A DNA stretch of 64,000 bases from Paracoccaceae bacterium (GTDB lineage: Bacteria; Pseudomonadota; Alphaproteobacteria; Rhodobacterales; Rhodobacteraceae), in contig JANSYP010000004.1 in assembly GCA_024742405.1 (NCBI GenBank), forward strand, positions 248,001 to 312,000, in the 5' to 3' direction. How positions within the stretch are numbered: position 1 is the first letter of the stretch; each line of letters begins with the position of its first letter. The position numbers and the translations under genes are program-made. Positions 20,474 to 28,478 of this stretch are shown here, in pieces. A model generated the notes under the pieces. That model worked only from the letters and a program-made list of their open reading frames with translations. It was not told the DNA's origin and ran no database searches.

Positions 20474-21328
20474 TCAGAATGCGTGGCGCAACATCAGGGT
20501 GATCTCCTGAACGTCCAGCCGGTCGCTTTGCCCGCCGAACCCGATATCGAGCCGTTGTTCGTCAATCGAGATGCTGGCCGGCCCGTCGCCGTTCCCGGCC
20601 AGCCGGTAGGAGCCGAGCGAGGCATAGCGGTAGCCGAGGCTGATCAACCACCCGGGGCTCAGTTCGTGGGCGACTCCAGCCGAGATCTGCCAGGCGAACC
20701 CGTCTGAACTGCTCTGCGCGACGCTCTGGGTCGCATCCGAAATGCTGCCGCTGGCGATTTCTCCGGGGGCGACGAGTGCCAGATCGGCGCGGTAGGAGAT
20801 ATCGAACGCATCGACCCGGTTGCGGGCCCATCCCGCACCGGCCCCGATCCAGGGGTACAGGCCGAACCGTTCGCCGATGCGGCGGGCGTCATAGCGGATC
20901 ACCGCCATGACCGCGGTGCTGCTGACCTCGGTGCCTGTCAGCGCAGCCCCGTCCGCCGTGAAGAGACCGGTGTCTCCGCGAATGCCGCTGGCCACGGCGA
21001 ACTGGCTCGCGGATCGTACCGAATAGCCGTCCCGAAAGGTCGCGGCCAGTCCCAGCCGTGCGCTGTCGCCCCGTATCGGCGCCTGGACGCCAGCCTCAAA
21101 GTCCAGGAAGGGCGCGGAGCCGATGCTCTGAGACGAGCTACCGGCCAGAGGGCGTCCGTTCAGGCTGAATCGTGTCACTTGGCCCGGCGCGGAGAGCCCA
21201 AAGCTCTTGCCGGCCCCGAAGGCCACATAGGGGCGAAGGTCCTGCGACTCGCCGGGGTCCGAGAGCACAATTGTAGCGATAACAGCAACAACTGTGCCGT
21301 GGAACACAGAGCGAATCGAACGCCTCAA
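20474..21328 (-). CDS. Outer-membrane beta-barrel protein
   Basis: A 284-aa protein with an N-terminal signal segment, alternating aromatic/hydrophobic strands with many Gly and Tyr (YVAFGAGKSFG, YPWIGAGAGWARN, ISLGYRYASLGSY) and a C-terminal Phe (LMLRHAF), the usual sorting signal for BAM. It resembles OmpA-barrel/porin-family proteins of about 8-10 strands. No ATG is in frame; TTG at 21328 gives a plausible signal peptide with AGGG about 10 nt upstream, and a GTG at 21307 is the alternative. It is divergent from the unrecognised 202-aa gene across an AT-rich spacer. Confidence 0.78.
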   Translation of the reverse strand: MRRSIRSVFHGTVVAVIATIVLSDPGESQDLRPYVAFGAGKSFGLSAPGQVTRFSLNGRPLAGSSSQSIGSAPFLDFEAGVQAPIRGDSARLGLAATFRDGYSVRSASQFAVASGIRGDTGLFTADGAALTGTEVSSTAVMAVIRYDARRIGERFGLYPWIGAGAGWARNRVDAFDISYRADLALVAPGEIASGSISDATQSVAQSSSDGFAWQISAGVAHELSPGWLISLGYRYASLGSYRLAGNGDGPASISIDEQRLDIGFGGQSDRLDVQEITLMLRHAF

Positions 21329-21403
21329 TTAGGTTCATCCCTACGGATCATATTTTAAACTCAATGTGTTGTGCTTCATCACAATTTCGAGCGGAGCGCG
21401 TTT

Positions 21404-21432
21404 TTGCAGCATTCGGTCCGCGTTAATAGTTT
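21404..21432 (+). promoter_or_regulatory. Candidate promoter in the AT-rich divergent spacer
   Basis: TTGCAG at 21404-21409 and TAGTTT at 21427-21432 are separated by 17 bp; each matches the sigma70 consensus at four of six positions. It would start a short leader for the 202-aa gene at 21486. The 157-bp spacer is clearly AT-rich and must also hold the leftward promoter for the barrel protein. Confidence 0.35.
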
Positions 21433-21485
21433 CGAGTATCGATTCAAATGCCCAGTGAAATCTGTACAAAAGTGAGGATACCCAA

Positions 21486-22094
21486 ATGTCTTACATGCAT
21501 CTCCCGACCGTCATGGCCGCTCAAGCCGGTGCCGCAACCAACGGCGTCAGCGTCACGTCCTTCGGTCAGGGTCAGGTCACTGGTGCCACTTACACGGTGC
21601 CCGCCCACGGCAAGATCAAGGTTGAATTCGATCTCCAGCTGCTCGCTGTGACCGGCTCTGACATCGAGAACCTCAACAACCTGATCCGCGGTATGCTCAA
21701 CGCCTCCGAACAGAAGCGTTTCGACAGTCTGAGCAAGTCAGAAGCCAGCGGCGGCTCCGCCGGCTTCCTGTTCTTCAGCGGCGGCTATTCGCACCGCAGC
21801 TCAAGCGAGGTGACGCAGTCCATGGACAGCTGGGGCCTGACCCGGGCCGACCAGGACAAGATCATCACCCAGATGCTGACGCTCACCAACAAGACCCAGA
21901 AATTCAAGTACAAGGGTACGATCTTCAACAAGGACTACGATTACGATGTGACCGGCAATCTCTTCGGCATCGTGATGGACGCGACGATCCAGCAGGGGAC
22001 GGCATCAGCGCAGGTGCGCATGCTCGCCCCGGATGTCCACATGCAGGATTCCAGCACCGGCGCGACGATCCCCTCGGTCGGCAAACTCTACTGA
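21486..22094 (+). CDS. Protein of unknown function (202 aa), probably well expressed
   Basis: I do not recognise this family. There is no signal peptide and no transmembrane helix. The first 55 residues are rich in Val, Thr and Gly (beta-prone, VPAHGKIKVEFDLQLLAV). A helix-prone stretch follows (NNLIRGMLNASEQKRFDSL), then a Gly/Ser aromatic segment (SGGYSHRSSSE), a second helix (GLTRADQDKIITQMLTL), and a C-terminal strand-rich part. It has few Arg and many Lys, Asn, Ser and Thr, unlike its neighbours, and favours translationally optimal codons such as GGT, AAC and AAG. The ATG at 21486 has GAGGA at 21474-21478. The 5' AT-rich region suggests a strong own promoter. Confidence 0.75.
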   Translation: MSYMHLPTVMAAQAGAATNGVSVTSFGQGQVTGATYTVPAHGKIKVEFDLQLLAVTGSDIENLNNLIRGMLNASEQKRFDSLSKSEASGGSAGFLFFSGGYSHRSSSEVTQSMDSWGLTRADQDKIITQMLTLTNKTQKFKYKGTIFNKDYDYDVTGNLFGIVMDATIQQGTASAQVRMLAPDVHMQDSSTGATIPSVGKLY

Positions 22095-22173
22095 GCATTT
22101 GTGACCTCCCGGATGCTCTGGATGGCGGCCCCCCAGGGACCGTCATTCCGTCGTCGGGGTGCGTTTGCGGGGT

Positions 22174-23835
22174 TCAGCGGGCGTCGCGCCAACGGTTGAC
22201 GATGGGATAGCGCCGGTCGAGCCAGAAGGCACGTTTCGACAATCGGACGCCAGGCGCGGCCTGATGGCGTTTGTATTCGCTGATGTAGATCAGGTGCTCC
22301 ACCTTGCGGACGGTCTCGGGGTCAAAGCCACGGTCTGCCAGGTCCTCTACACTGGCATCCTCATCCACGAGCGCTTCGAGGATCGCGTCCAGCACCTCAT
22401 AGGGTGGCAGGCTGTCCTCGTCCTTCTGGTCGGCGCGCAGCTCCGCAGTGGGCGGTTTCTCGATCACTCGCGGAGGGATCACCTCGCCCTCGGGCCCCTT
22501 CATCCAGTCCCGCCAAATACGGTTCCGCCAGCGGCAGGTCTCGAACACGCGGGTCTTGTAGAGATCCTTGATCGGATTGTAGCCGCCGGCCATGTCGCCA
22601 TAGATCGTGGCATAGCCCACCGCGACCTCGGATTTGTTGCCGGTGGTCAGGAGCATCTCTCCGAGCTTGTTCGACAGCGCCATCAGCAGCAGCCCGCGCA
22701 GGCGGGACTGGATGTTTTCCTCTGTGATGTCCGGGGCGAGCCCCTCGAACACCGGCGCGAGCACCTCCGTTACCGCCGCGCGCGGACCGCTAATCGGCAG
22801 CGTGTCCAGGCGGCAGCCAAGGCGCGTGGCGACGCCTGAGGCATCCTCCAGGCTCTCGGTGCTGGTGAACTCCGAAGGCAGCATCACGCAATGCACCTTG
22901 TCGGGGCCGAGCGCATCGGCGGCAATCACGGCGACCAGCGCGCTGTCGACGCCGCCCGAGAGTCCCAGCACCACCCGGTCGAACCCGCTCTTTCTCAAGT
23001 AGTCTCGCAGCCCGGTCACCATTGCGTGGTAGTCGAGTTCCCAATCGTCGGGCCGCGAAACGACCTCTCCGGGTGCGATCCGCCAGCCTTCGCGCGTGTC
23101 CTCCAGGTCGATATGGACGGTCGCGTCGGCAAAGGTCGGAAGCTGCAGCGCCAGCGCGCCGCCGGGGTTCAGCGCAAAGCTGCCGCCGTCGAACACCTGA
23201 TCGTCCTGTCCGCCCCACATGTTGAGGTAGATCAGCGGCAGCCCGGTCTCGACAACGCGTGCGACCATGCGCGACAGGCGTTCGTCATGCTTGCCGCGGT
23301 GATAGGGCGAGCCATTGGGGACAAACAGCGCGCCTGCGCCGCTTTCACACTGCGCCTCGGCCACGTCCGGGTGCCAGGCGTCTTCGCAAACCGGAACGCC
23401 GAGCCGAAGCGGACCCAGCCGGACCGGGCCCGACAGCGGTCCTGGCGTGTAGAGCCGGACCTCGTCGAACACCTCGTCATTGGGCAGTTCATGCTTGAGG
23501 ATCCGGGCGGTGACCTCGCCGCCCTCGCAGAGATGCCAGGCGTTGAAGAGCTGGCCCGCCTCATCGAGCCATGGACCGCCGATCCCGAGCGCGGGGCCGT
23601 CGGCGCACGCCGCGGCGAGCGCGTCGATGGCGGCCACCGCATCCTCGACAAAGGCGCGTTTGCGGATCAGATCCTGCACCTGATAGCCCGTTATGAACAT
23701 CTCCGGCAGGGCCACCAGCCCCGCCCCGGCGTCGCGTCCCATCTCCCAGGCGTCGCGGGCCAGTGCCGCGTTCGCGTCGAGCGCGCCAACAGTGGGGTTC
23801 AGCTGAGCGATGGTGATGCGGAAGCGTTCGGCCAT
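22174..23835 (-). CDS. nadE: NAD+ synthase, glutamine-hydrolysing
   Basis: A 553-aa two-domain enzyme that makes NAD+ from deamido-NAD+, ATP and glutamine-derived ammonia. The N-terminal nitrilase-type glutaminase has the catalytic triad Glu45 (LPEMFITGY), Lys114 (LKHELPN) and Cys150 (VCEDAWHP). The C-terminal synthetase has the P-loop LGLSGGVDSALVA near residue 285 and the NAD-binding TGNKSEVAVGYATIYGDMAGG. The ATG at 23835 is used, with GGGAAGAG just upstream; longer in-frame extensions have no homology to the family. It is divergent from the MORN-repeat gene, 147 bp away. Confidence 0.96.
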   Translation of the reverse strand: MAERFRITIAQLNPTVGALDANAALARDAWEMGRDAGAGLVALPEMFITGYQVQDLIRKRAFVEDAVAAIDALAAACADGPALGIGGPWLDEAGQLFNAWHLCEGGEVTARILKHELPNDEVFDEVRLYTPGPLSGPVRLGPLRLGVPVCEDAWHPDVAEAQCESGAGALFVPNGSPYHRGKHDERLSRMVARVVETGLPLIYLNMWGGQDDQVFDGGSFALNPGGALALQLPTFADATVHIDLEDTREGWRIAPGEVVSRPDDWELDYHAMVTGLRDYLRKSGFDRVVLGLSGGVDSALVAVIAADALGPDKVHCVMLPSEFTSTESLEDASGVATRLGCRLDTLPISGPRAAVTEVLAPVFEGLAPDITEENIQSRLRGLLLMALSNKLGEMLLTTGNKSEVAVGYATIYGDMAGGYNPIKDLYKTRVFETCRWRNRIWRDWMKGPEGEVIPPRVIEKPPTAELRADQKDEDSLPPYEVLDAILEALVDEDASVEDLADRGFDPETVRKVEHLIYISEYKRHQAAPGVRLSKRAFWLDRRYPIVNRWRDAR

Positions 23836-23982
23836 GGTGCTCTTCCCTAGGGGTCCGGAGCGGGTTCTAGCCCTCTGCCTCGCGCGGGGAAAGACGCGAT
23901 CGATGATGGCTTGGTGAATTGCGCCGACGCACCCGTTCGGGTTAGGGGAAAGCATGCAGCAGTCTTCTTTGCCGGGCCTTCC

Positions 23983-25434
23983 ATGACCGCCTCACGACTT
24001 GCCATTCTCGCGCTCGCGCTTTCGGTCGCTGCCGCCGCAACCCAGATCGGGGCGCAAAGCGGCGGGCAGGTGACGAAGCAATATGCCAATGGCGGGGTTT
24101 ATGTCGGCGCGCTTTCGGGTGGCGAACCCCACGGGCAGGGCCGCTACACATTGCCCAACGGCTATGAATACGAGGGCGACTGGGTCAATGGCACGCGCGA
24201 AGGCGAGGGCCGTGCGCAGTTCGTCGACGGATCGGTCTATGAGGGCGCCTTTCTGGACGGCAAGCCCCACGGCACCGGGCAGATCGTGCTGCCGGATGGT
24301 ACGGCCACTGTGGGCGACTGGGTCGAAGGCAAGATGACCGGAGACGGGGTGGCCACCTATCCCGACGGGTCGGTCTATACCGGCGCGTTCCGCGAGAACC
24401 TGCGTTGGGGGCAGGGGGTTTACACCGCGCCCGACGGCTACCGCTATGAGGGCGGATGGGAACAGGGGCTGCGCAACGGCACTGCCCGGATCGAGATGGC
24501 CGACGGCTCCGTCTATGACGGCGAGATGCGGAATGACCGCCGCAACGGGCAAGGCAAGCTGACCATGCCCGACGGGTTCGTCTATGAGGGCGCCTGGTCG
24601 GACGATCAGATCAGCGGCTTCGGACGCGTGGCCTATGTCAATGGCGATGTCTACGAGGGGGTCCTGGTTCTGGGCCGCCGCAATGGCAACGGTACGATGA
24701 CCTACGCCAACAGCGATCGCTATGAGGGCGCGTTCGTCGATGACCGCCGTCAGGGTCAGGGGCTTTTCGTCGGCACCGATGGCTATCGCTACGAAGGTGG
24801 CTGGCAGAACGGCCTGCACCATGGCGAGGGCGTGCTGACCTACCCCGACGGCGCGATCTACACCGGGGCCTTCGTGGAGAACCTGCCCGAAGGCAGGGGC
24901 AAGATCGTCTATGCGAATGGCGACAGCTATGATGGTGAGTGGGTCGCGGGCGTGATCGAAGGCGAGGGCACGGCCCGCCGGGTCAACGGTGTGGTCTTTG
25001 TCGGCGAGTTTCGCGATGGCGAGCGACACGGGCAAGGCCGGATGGAAGCGTTGGACGGCTATGTCTATGAGGGCGGCTGGGACCGCGGCGTGCGCGATGG
25101 ACAGGGCCGGGCGGTCTATCCCGATGGCACGGTCTACGAGGGTGGGTTCCGCAATGACGCGTTTCACGGCGAAGGCACCGTCGAGATGCCCGGAAAGATG
25201 CGCTACGCCGGCACCTGGGTCGATGGCCGGATGGAAGGCCCCGGGGTGGCCACCTACGCGGGCGGCGATGTCTATGACGGAGAGTTCGTCGACGGACGGC
25301 GCGAGGGCCAGGGAACACTGACCTATGCCTCGGGCGAGGTGCTCAGTGGGCTGTGGAAAAACGGCGCTCTGGCGGAGCAGGTACAGGCACCCGAGTCCGA
25401 CGACGATCCCGACCCGGCGATCAGCGACCCCTGA
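23983..25434 (+). CDS. Exported MORN-repeat protein (18 full repeats)
   Basis: A 483-aa protein: a signal peptide (MTASRLAILALALSVAAAA), then 18 consecutive MORN-type repeats of exactly 23 residues without a single insertion or deletion, plus a partial nineteenth and an acidic tail (ESDDDPDPAISDP). Each unit follows the pattern x-x-Y-x-G-x-W/F-x-x-G-x-x-x-G-x-G-x-x-x-x-x-x-G (for example YRYEGGWQNGLHHGEG). MORN repeats form an elongated beta-hairpin rod and can bind lipids or act as scaffolds; an exported bacterial version probably acts in the periplasm or on the surface. The ATG at 23983 is chosen because it begins the signal peptide. Confidence 0.9.
   Translation: MTASRLAILALALSVAAAATQIGAQSGGQVTKQYANGGVYVGALSGGEPHGQGRYTLPNGYEYEGDWVNGTREGEGRAQFVDGSVYEGAFLDGKPHGTGQIVLPDGTATVGDWVEGKMTGDGVATYPDGSVYTGAFRENLRWGQGVYTAPDGYRYEGGWEQGLRNGTARIEMADGSVYDGEMRNDRRNGQGKLTMPDGFVYEGAWSDDQISGFGRVAYVNGDVYEGVLVLGRRNGNGTMTYANSDRYEGAFVDDRRQGQGLFVGTDGYRYEGGWQNGLHHGEGVLTYPDGAIYTGAFVENLPEGRGKIVYANGDSYDGEWVAGVIEGEGTARRVNGVVFVGEFRDGERHGQGRMEALDGYVYEGGWDRGVRDGQGRAVYPDGTVYEGGFRNDAFHGEGTVEMPGKMRYAGTWVDGRMEGPGVATYAGGDVYDGEFVDGRREGQGTLTYASGEVLSGLWKNGALAEQVQAPESDDDPDPAISDP
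24094..25335 (+). repeat. Eighteen in-frame 69-bp MORN coding repeats
   Basis: The region is 18 x 69 bp exactly, and each unit encodes one 23-residue MORN repeat. The units are diverged at the DNA level, so the protein repeat is old, but the period is strictly kept. A partial unit follows. Confidence 0.85.
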
Positions 25435-25510
25435 CCGTGGCCGCCCGTCACAGGAGCGGTGACCAAGAAAAACAGCCGACACAAGGCTGAGCGTGAGGAG
25501 GAGAGAGCAG

Positions 25511-26575
25511 ATGCAGACACGGGACCGCAGCCCGAATCCTAGTATGGCGCGAAGATCGGTCATGCTGGGCACCGGAGCCGCGCTGTTGGCTGGCGCCCTG
25601 CCGGTGCGTGCGAGGGACGTCGTTTTCGATGATGCCAACATGCTGCCAGGCGAGTTCACCTGGCATCCCGACCGGGAACCGGAGGGGGCCGTCGCGGTCA
25701 TCGTGTCGCTGCCCGAACAGCTGGTTCACGTCTATCGCAACGGCGTGCGCATCGCGGTTTCGACCTGCTCGACGGGGCGTTCCGGGCATGCAACGCCCAC
25801 CGGGGTCTTCACGATCCTGCAGAAGGACAAGGATCACCGCTCCTCGACGTACAATAACGCGCCGATGCCGAACATGAACCGGCTGACCTGGGACGGGATC
25901 GCGCTCCATGCCGGGAACCTTCCGGGTTATCCGGCTTCCCACGGTTGCGTACGCCTGCCGCTCGCCTTTTCCGAGAAACTCTTCACCGTCACCCATGTCG
26001 GGACCCCTGTGATCATCGCCGGCGCGGCCTCCGATCCGTGGGAACTGGTGCATCCGGGCTTCGTGCTGGGCAATTTCGCCGAAGACGAAATGGTGGGCGC
26101 GGTGGCGGCGCTGGATGCCAAGCACCATCCGTCAGACTGGACCGACGGGCAAAGCTATCCGGTCACGACCGTGCTTGCCACGGGCGCCGACCGGCGGCTT
26201 GTGCTGATCGAGGATGGCGCAGAGATCATGGACAGCGCGCTCGATCTGACTGGCGACGGGCCGCTGGGCGAACATGTGTTCGTTCTGCAGGACGGAGGCG
26301 ATCAGGGCCTGCGGTGGGTCGGGCTGACCCACCATCCCGACCCGACCCAGCCGCTGCGCCCCGAACGCGCGGTGCTGGAACGGCTGAATGCACCCCATGA
26401 TTTCAACAGCGCGCTGAAGGAGAGGTTGCATCCGGGGCTGACGATGATCGTTTCCGATCTCGCTGCAACGCCGGATCGGCGGTCAGGCGAAGACTTTGTC
26501 ATCATGACGGGGGGTACCGTCTCCTCTCCAAGGCCCGGTCACCGTCCGACCTCGCCTGCGGCGGATCGCGGGTGA
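25511..26575 (+). CDS. L,D-transpeptidase (YkuD domain), probable Tat or Sec export
   Basis: A 354-aa periplasmic enzyme that cross-links peptidoglycan or attaches proteins to it through a thioester. The signal has twin arginines (MARRSVMLGTGAALLAGA), so Tat export is possible. The YkuD core spans about 60-185, with the catalytic block HAGNLPGYPASHGCVRL (conserved His and the SHGCVR Cys nucleophile). The C-terminal ~170 residues are an extra domain without a named family. The ATG at 25511 follows AGGAGGAGAG; a second ATG at 25544 would begin at the twin-Arg motif. The stop overlaps the start of the SH3-like gene. Confidence 0.9.
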   Translation: MQTRDRSPNPSMARRSVMLGTGAALLAGALPVRARDVVFDDANMLPGEFTWHPDREPEGAVAVIVSLPEQLVHVYRNGVRIAVSTCSTGRSGHATPTGVFTILQKDKDHRSSTYNNAPMPNMNRLTWDGIALHAGNLPGYPASHGCVRLPLAFSEKLFTVTHVGTPVIIAGAASDPWELVHPGFVLGNFAEDEMVGAVAALDAKHHPSDWTDGQSYPVTTVLATGADRRLVLIEDGAEIMDSALDLTGDGPLGEHVFVLQDGGDQGLRWVGLTHHPDPTQPLRPERAVLERLNAPHDFNSALKERLHPGLTMIVSDLAATPDRRSGEDFVIMTGGTVSSPRPGHRPTSPAADRG

Positions 26576-26919
26576 TGCGCGGCGCGCTTGCCGTTGCGGT
26601 CTTGGTCGCTCTGCCGTCCGGTCTCTGGGCCGATGCGGATGGTCCGGACTATTTCCAAGTGCGGGACCTGGCCGCGGGCCAGGTGCTCCCGATCCGGGCG
26701 GCACCGGAGGCCGATGCCGCTCTTCTGGGCACCATTCCCCATGACGGGGACGGGGTCCGCAATCTGCTCTGCGAGGGGCGCCTGAGCTTTGCGGAATGGG
26801 AGGCGGCATCCGAGGCGGAACGTGCCGCGGCCGCAGAGCGAGTCTGGTGCCAAGTTGAATTTCGCGGCATTACCGGCTGGGCGCAGGGGCGCTATCTGGC
26901 GGAGGGCAGTGCGCCATGA
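26575..26919 (+). CDS. Exported SH3-like domain protein
   Basis: A 114-aa protein with a signal peptide (MRGALAVAVLVALPSGLWA) and one bacterial SH3-like domain: YFQVRDLAAGQVLPIRAAPEA, GTIPHDGDGVRNL, and a closing GITGWAQGRYL, which is the typical W-x-x-x-x-Y/F-L ending. Two Cys may form a disulfide. Such domains often bind cell-wall peptides, which fits the tight coupling to the L,D-transpeptidase (the TGATG overlap at 26573-26577). A GTG immediately upstream is an alternative start. Confidence 0.85.
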   Translation: MRGALAVAVLVALPSGLWADADGPDYFQVRDLAAGQVLPIRAAPEADAALLGTIPHDGDGVRNLLCEGRLSFAEWEAASEAERAAAAERVWCQVEFRGITGWAQGRYLAEGSAP

Positions 26920-26989
26920 CCGAGAGAAATCCTGCGCGATGCAAACGGTCCGCGACGTTTGTTCGGCAGGCCCCATGCCCTGAGTCGCG

Positions 26990-27847
26990 ATGACCGGGCA
27001 TCTTTTCGTTTTCGGCTACGGTTATTCGGCGCAGGCGCTCGGACAGCGCCTGATGGCCGAGGGCTGGCGTGTCACAGGCACAACCCGGAGTGCTGACAAG
27101 GCCGCGCAGTTGGCCAAGGATGGTGTGGAGGCCGTGCTCTGGCCTGGTGAACCCCCGGATCTGACTGGTGTCACCCATCTGTTGGCCTCCGCGGCGCCGG
27201 GACCGGAGGGCGACCCGGTTCTCGTCGCGCTCCGCCCCGCGCTGGCCGCGGTCGCCCCAGATCTGTCCTGGGCAGGTTACCTCTCCACGACCGGCGTTTA
27301 TGGCGACCATGGCGGCGGCTGGGTCGATGAGATGACGCCGCTCACCCCGGCAACGGCGCGGGGCCGCGCCCGCGTGGCGGCGGAGGCGGACTGGCAGGCG
27401 ATGGCCGCGGAAACGGGCCTGCCGCTGCATATCTTTCGGCTCGCAGGGATCTACGGGCCGGGGCGCGGGCCCTTTGCCAAGGTGCGGGCCGGTACGGCGC
27501 GGCGGATCGTCAAGCCCGGGCAGGTTTTCAGCCGCACCCATGTGGAGGATATCGCCCAGGTTCTGGCGGCCTCGATCGCGCAGCCCAACCCTGGTGCGGT
27601 CTACAATGTCTGTGACGACGACCCGGCGCCGCCGCAGGATGTCATTGCCCATGCCGCGGAACTGCTGGGCCTGCCCTTGCCGCCGGAAGTGTCCTGGGAC
27701 GCCGCGGACATGACGCCTATGGCGCGCAGCTTCTATGCAGAGAGCAAGAAGGTCCGCAACGACCGGATCAAAGACGAGCTGGGTGTGCGGCTACGCTATC
27801 CGGACTACCGTTCGGGGCTTGCTGCCCTGCTGGCCGACGAGGGCTGA
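26990..27847 (+). CDS. NAD(P)-dependent epimerase-type SDR, YeeZ-like
   Basis: A 285-aa extended short-chain dehydrogenase of the atypical a5 group. The nucleotide-binding motif is FGYGYSAQALG, followed by Thr-Arg at strand 2 (TGTTRSADKAAQL) that suggests NADP preference. The active-site region is LSTTGVYGDHGG, where the usual Y-x-x-x-K is changed, and FRLAGIYGPGRGPF is conserved in the group. The substrate is unknown. It starts at ATG 26990, 70 bp after the SH3 gene. Its last 43 bases overlap the convergent Pr6Pr gene. Confidence 0.88.
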   Translation: MTGHLFVFGYGYSAQALGQRLMAEGWRVTGTTRSADKAAQLAKDGVEAVLWPGEPPDLTGVTHLLASAAPGPEGDPVLVALRPALAAVAPDLSWAGYLSTTGVYGDHGGGWVDEMTPLTPATARGRARVAAEADWQAMAAETGLPLHIFRLAGIYGPGRGPFAKVRAGTARRIVKPGQVFSRTHVEDIAQVLAASIAQPNPGAVYNVCDDDPAPPQDVIAHAAELLGLPLPPEVSWDAADMTPMARSFYAESKKVRNDRIKDELGVRLRYPDYRSGLAALLADEG

Positions 27848-28470
27848 GCTCGGTCGCGGAGCCAGGCCAGTCCGCGGAAGAGCGCGACGAAGACCAGCCC
27901 GGTCAGGAAGATCGAGCCGTAGAAGCGCAAGCGCTGCGGCAGCGCCATATCGTTCATGAACGGGTAGGGCAGGCCGGATGTCACTGTGCCAACGGGCGCA
28001 TCGTTCAGAGGGCCCACGAGTAGCTCGGCCCAGAGCGTGTAGGCCAGGATGAGTACCGACAGGCCGGCAACGGCAGGCAGAACGCGCCGGAAGCCGCGCT
28101 TGATCAGCATCAGATCGATCCACATCAGCGCAGGCCCCAGCAGGTGGAGGTAGTATTCGCGGTAGGCGACGATCTCGTTGGACCCGTTCACCAGCGCGGG
28201 GTTGATGAAATAGAGCCGCCAGTAGGAAAAGACGACGAGCGCGTTCAGGATGGCGAGTGTGGAAAGCCACCCGTCGGCGCGCCCGTCTGGTCGGCCGTAG
28301 CGGGGTGTCAGCATCGCCGCGGCCGCGATCAGATTGCCGGTCAGAGCCCAGATCGTCAGATAGCGGAACATCGCGCCGAACGCATCCCAGTTTGCGATGA
28401 ACGCCCGGTCGACGAAGAAAAACAGCGCTAGCGCGAAGATGGCGAGGCGGAAGAGGCGCAGCCGCGTCAT
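27805..28470 (-). CDS. Pr6Pr family six-helix membrane protein
   Basis: A 221-aa inner-membrane protein with six predicted helices and the family's typical pattern (FRYLTIWALTGNLIAA after helix 1, YREYYLHLLGPALMWIDLML in the centre, and YPFMNDMA before the last helix). Function is unknown; related eukaryotic AIG1/FAR-17a proteins hydrolyse fatty-acid esters of hydroxy fatty acids. The ATG at 28470 gives a basic start (MTRLRLFRL). It lies 8 bp downstream of dxs on the same strand and overlaps the convergent SDR gene by 43 bp. Confidence 0.82.
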   Translation of the reverse strand: MTRLRLFRLAIFALALFFFVDRAFIANWDAFGAMFRYLTIWALTGNLIAAAAMLTPRYGRPDGRADGWLSTLAILNALVVFSYWRLYFINPALVNGSNEIVAYREYYLHLLGPALMWIDLMLIKRGFRRVLPAVAGLSVLILAYTLWAELLVGPLNDAPVGTVTSGLPYPFMNDMALPQRLRFYGSIFLTGLVFVALFRGLAWLRDRAQPSSASRAASPER

Positions 28471-28478
28471 CGCGCCGG

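Noticed and set aside
24094-25335. The MORN region as a CRISPR or tandem-DNA repeat array
   Set aside because: The period is 69 bp in frame, and copies differ in DNA but keep protein positions (Y-x-G, G-x-G). It is a protein repeat.
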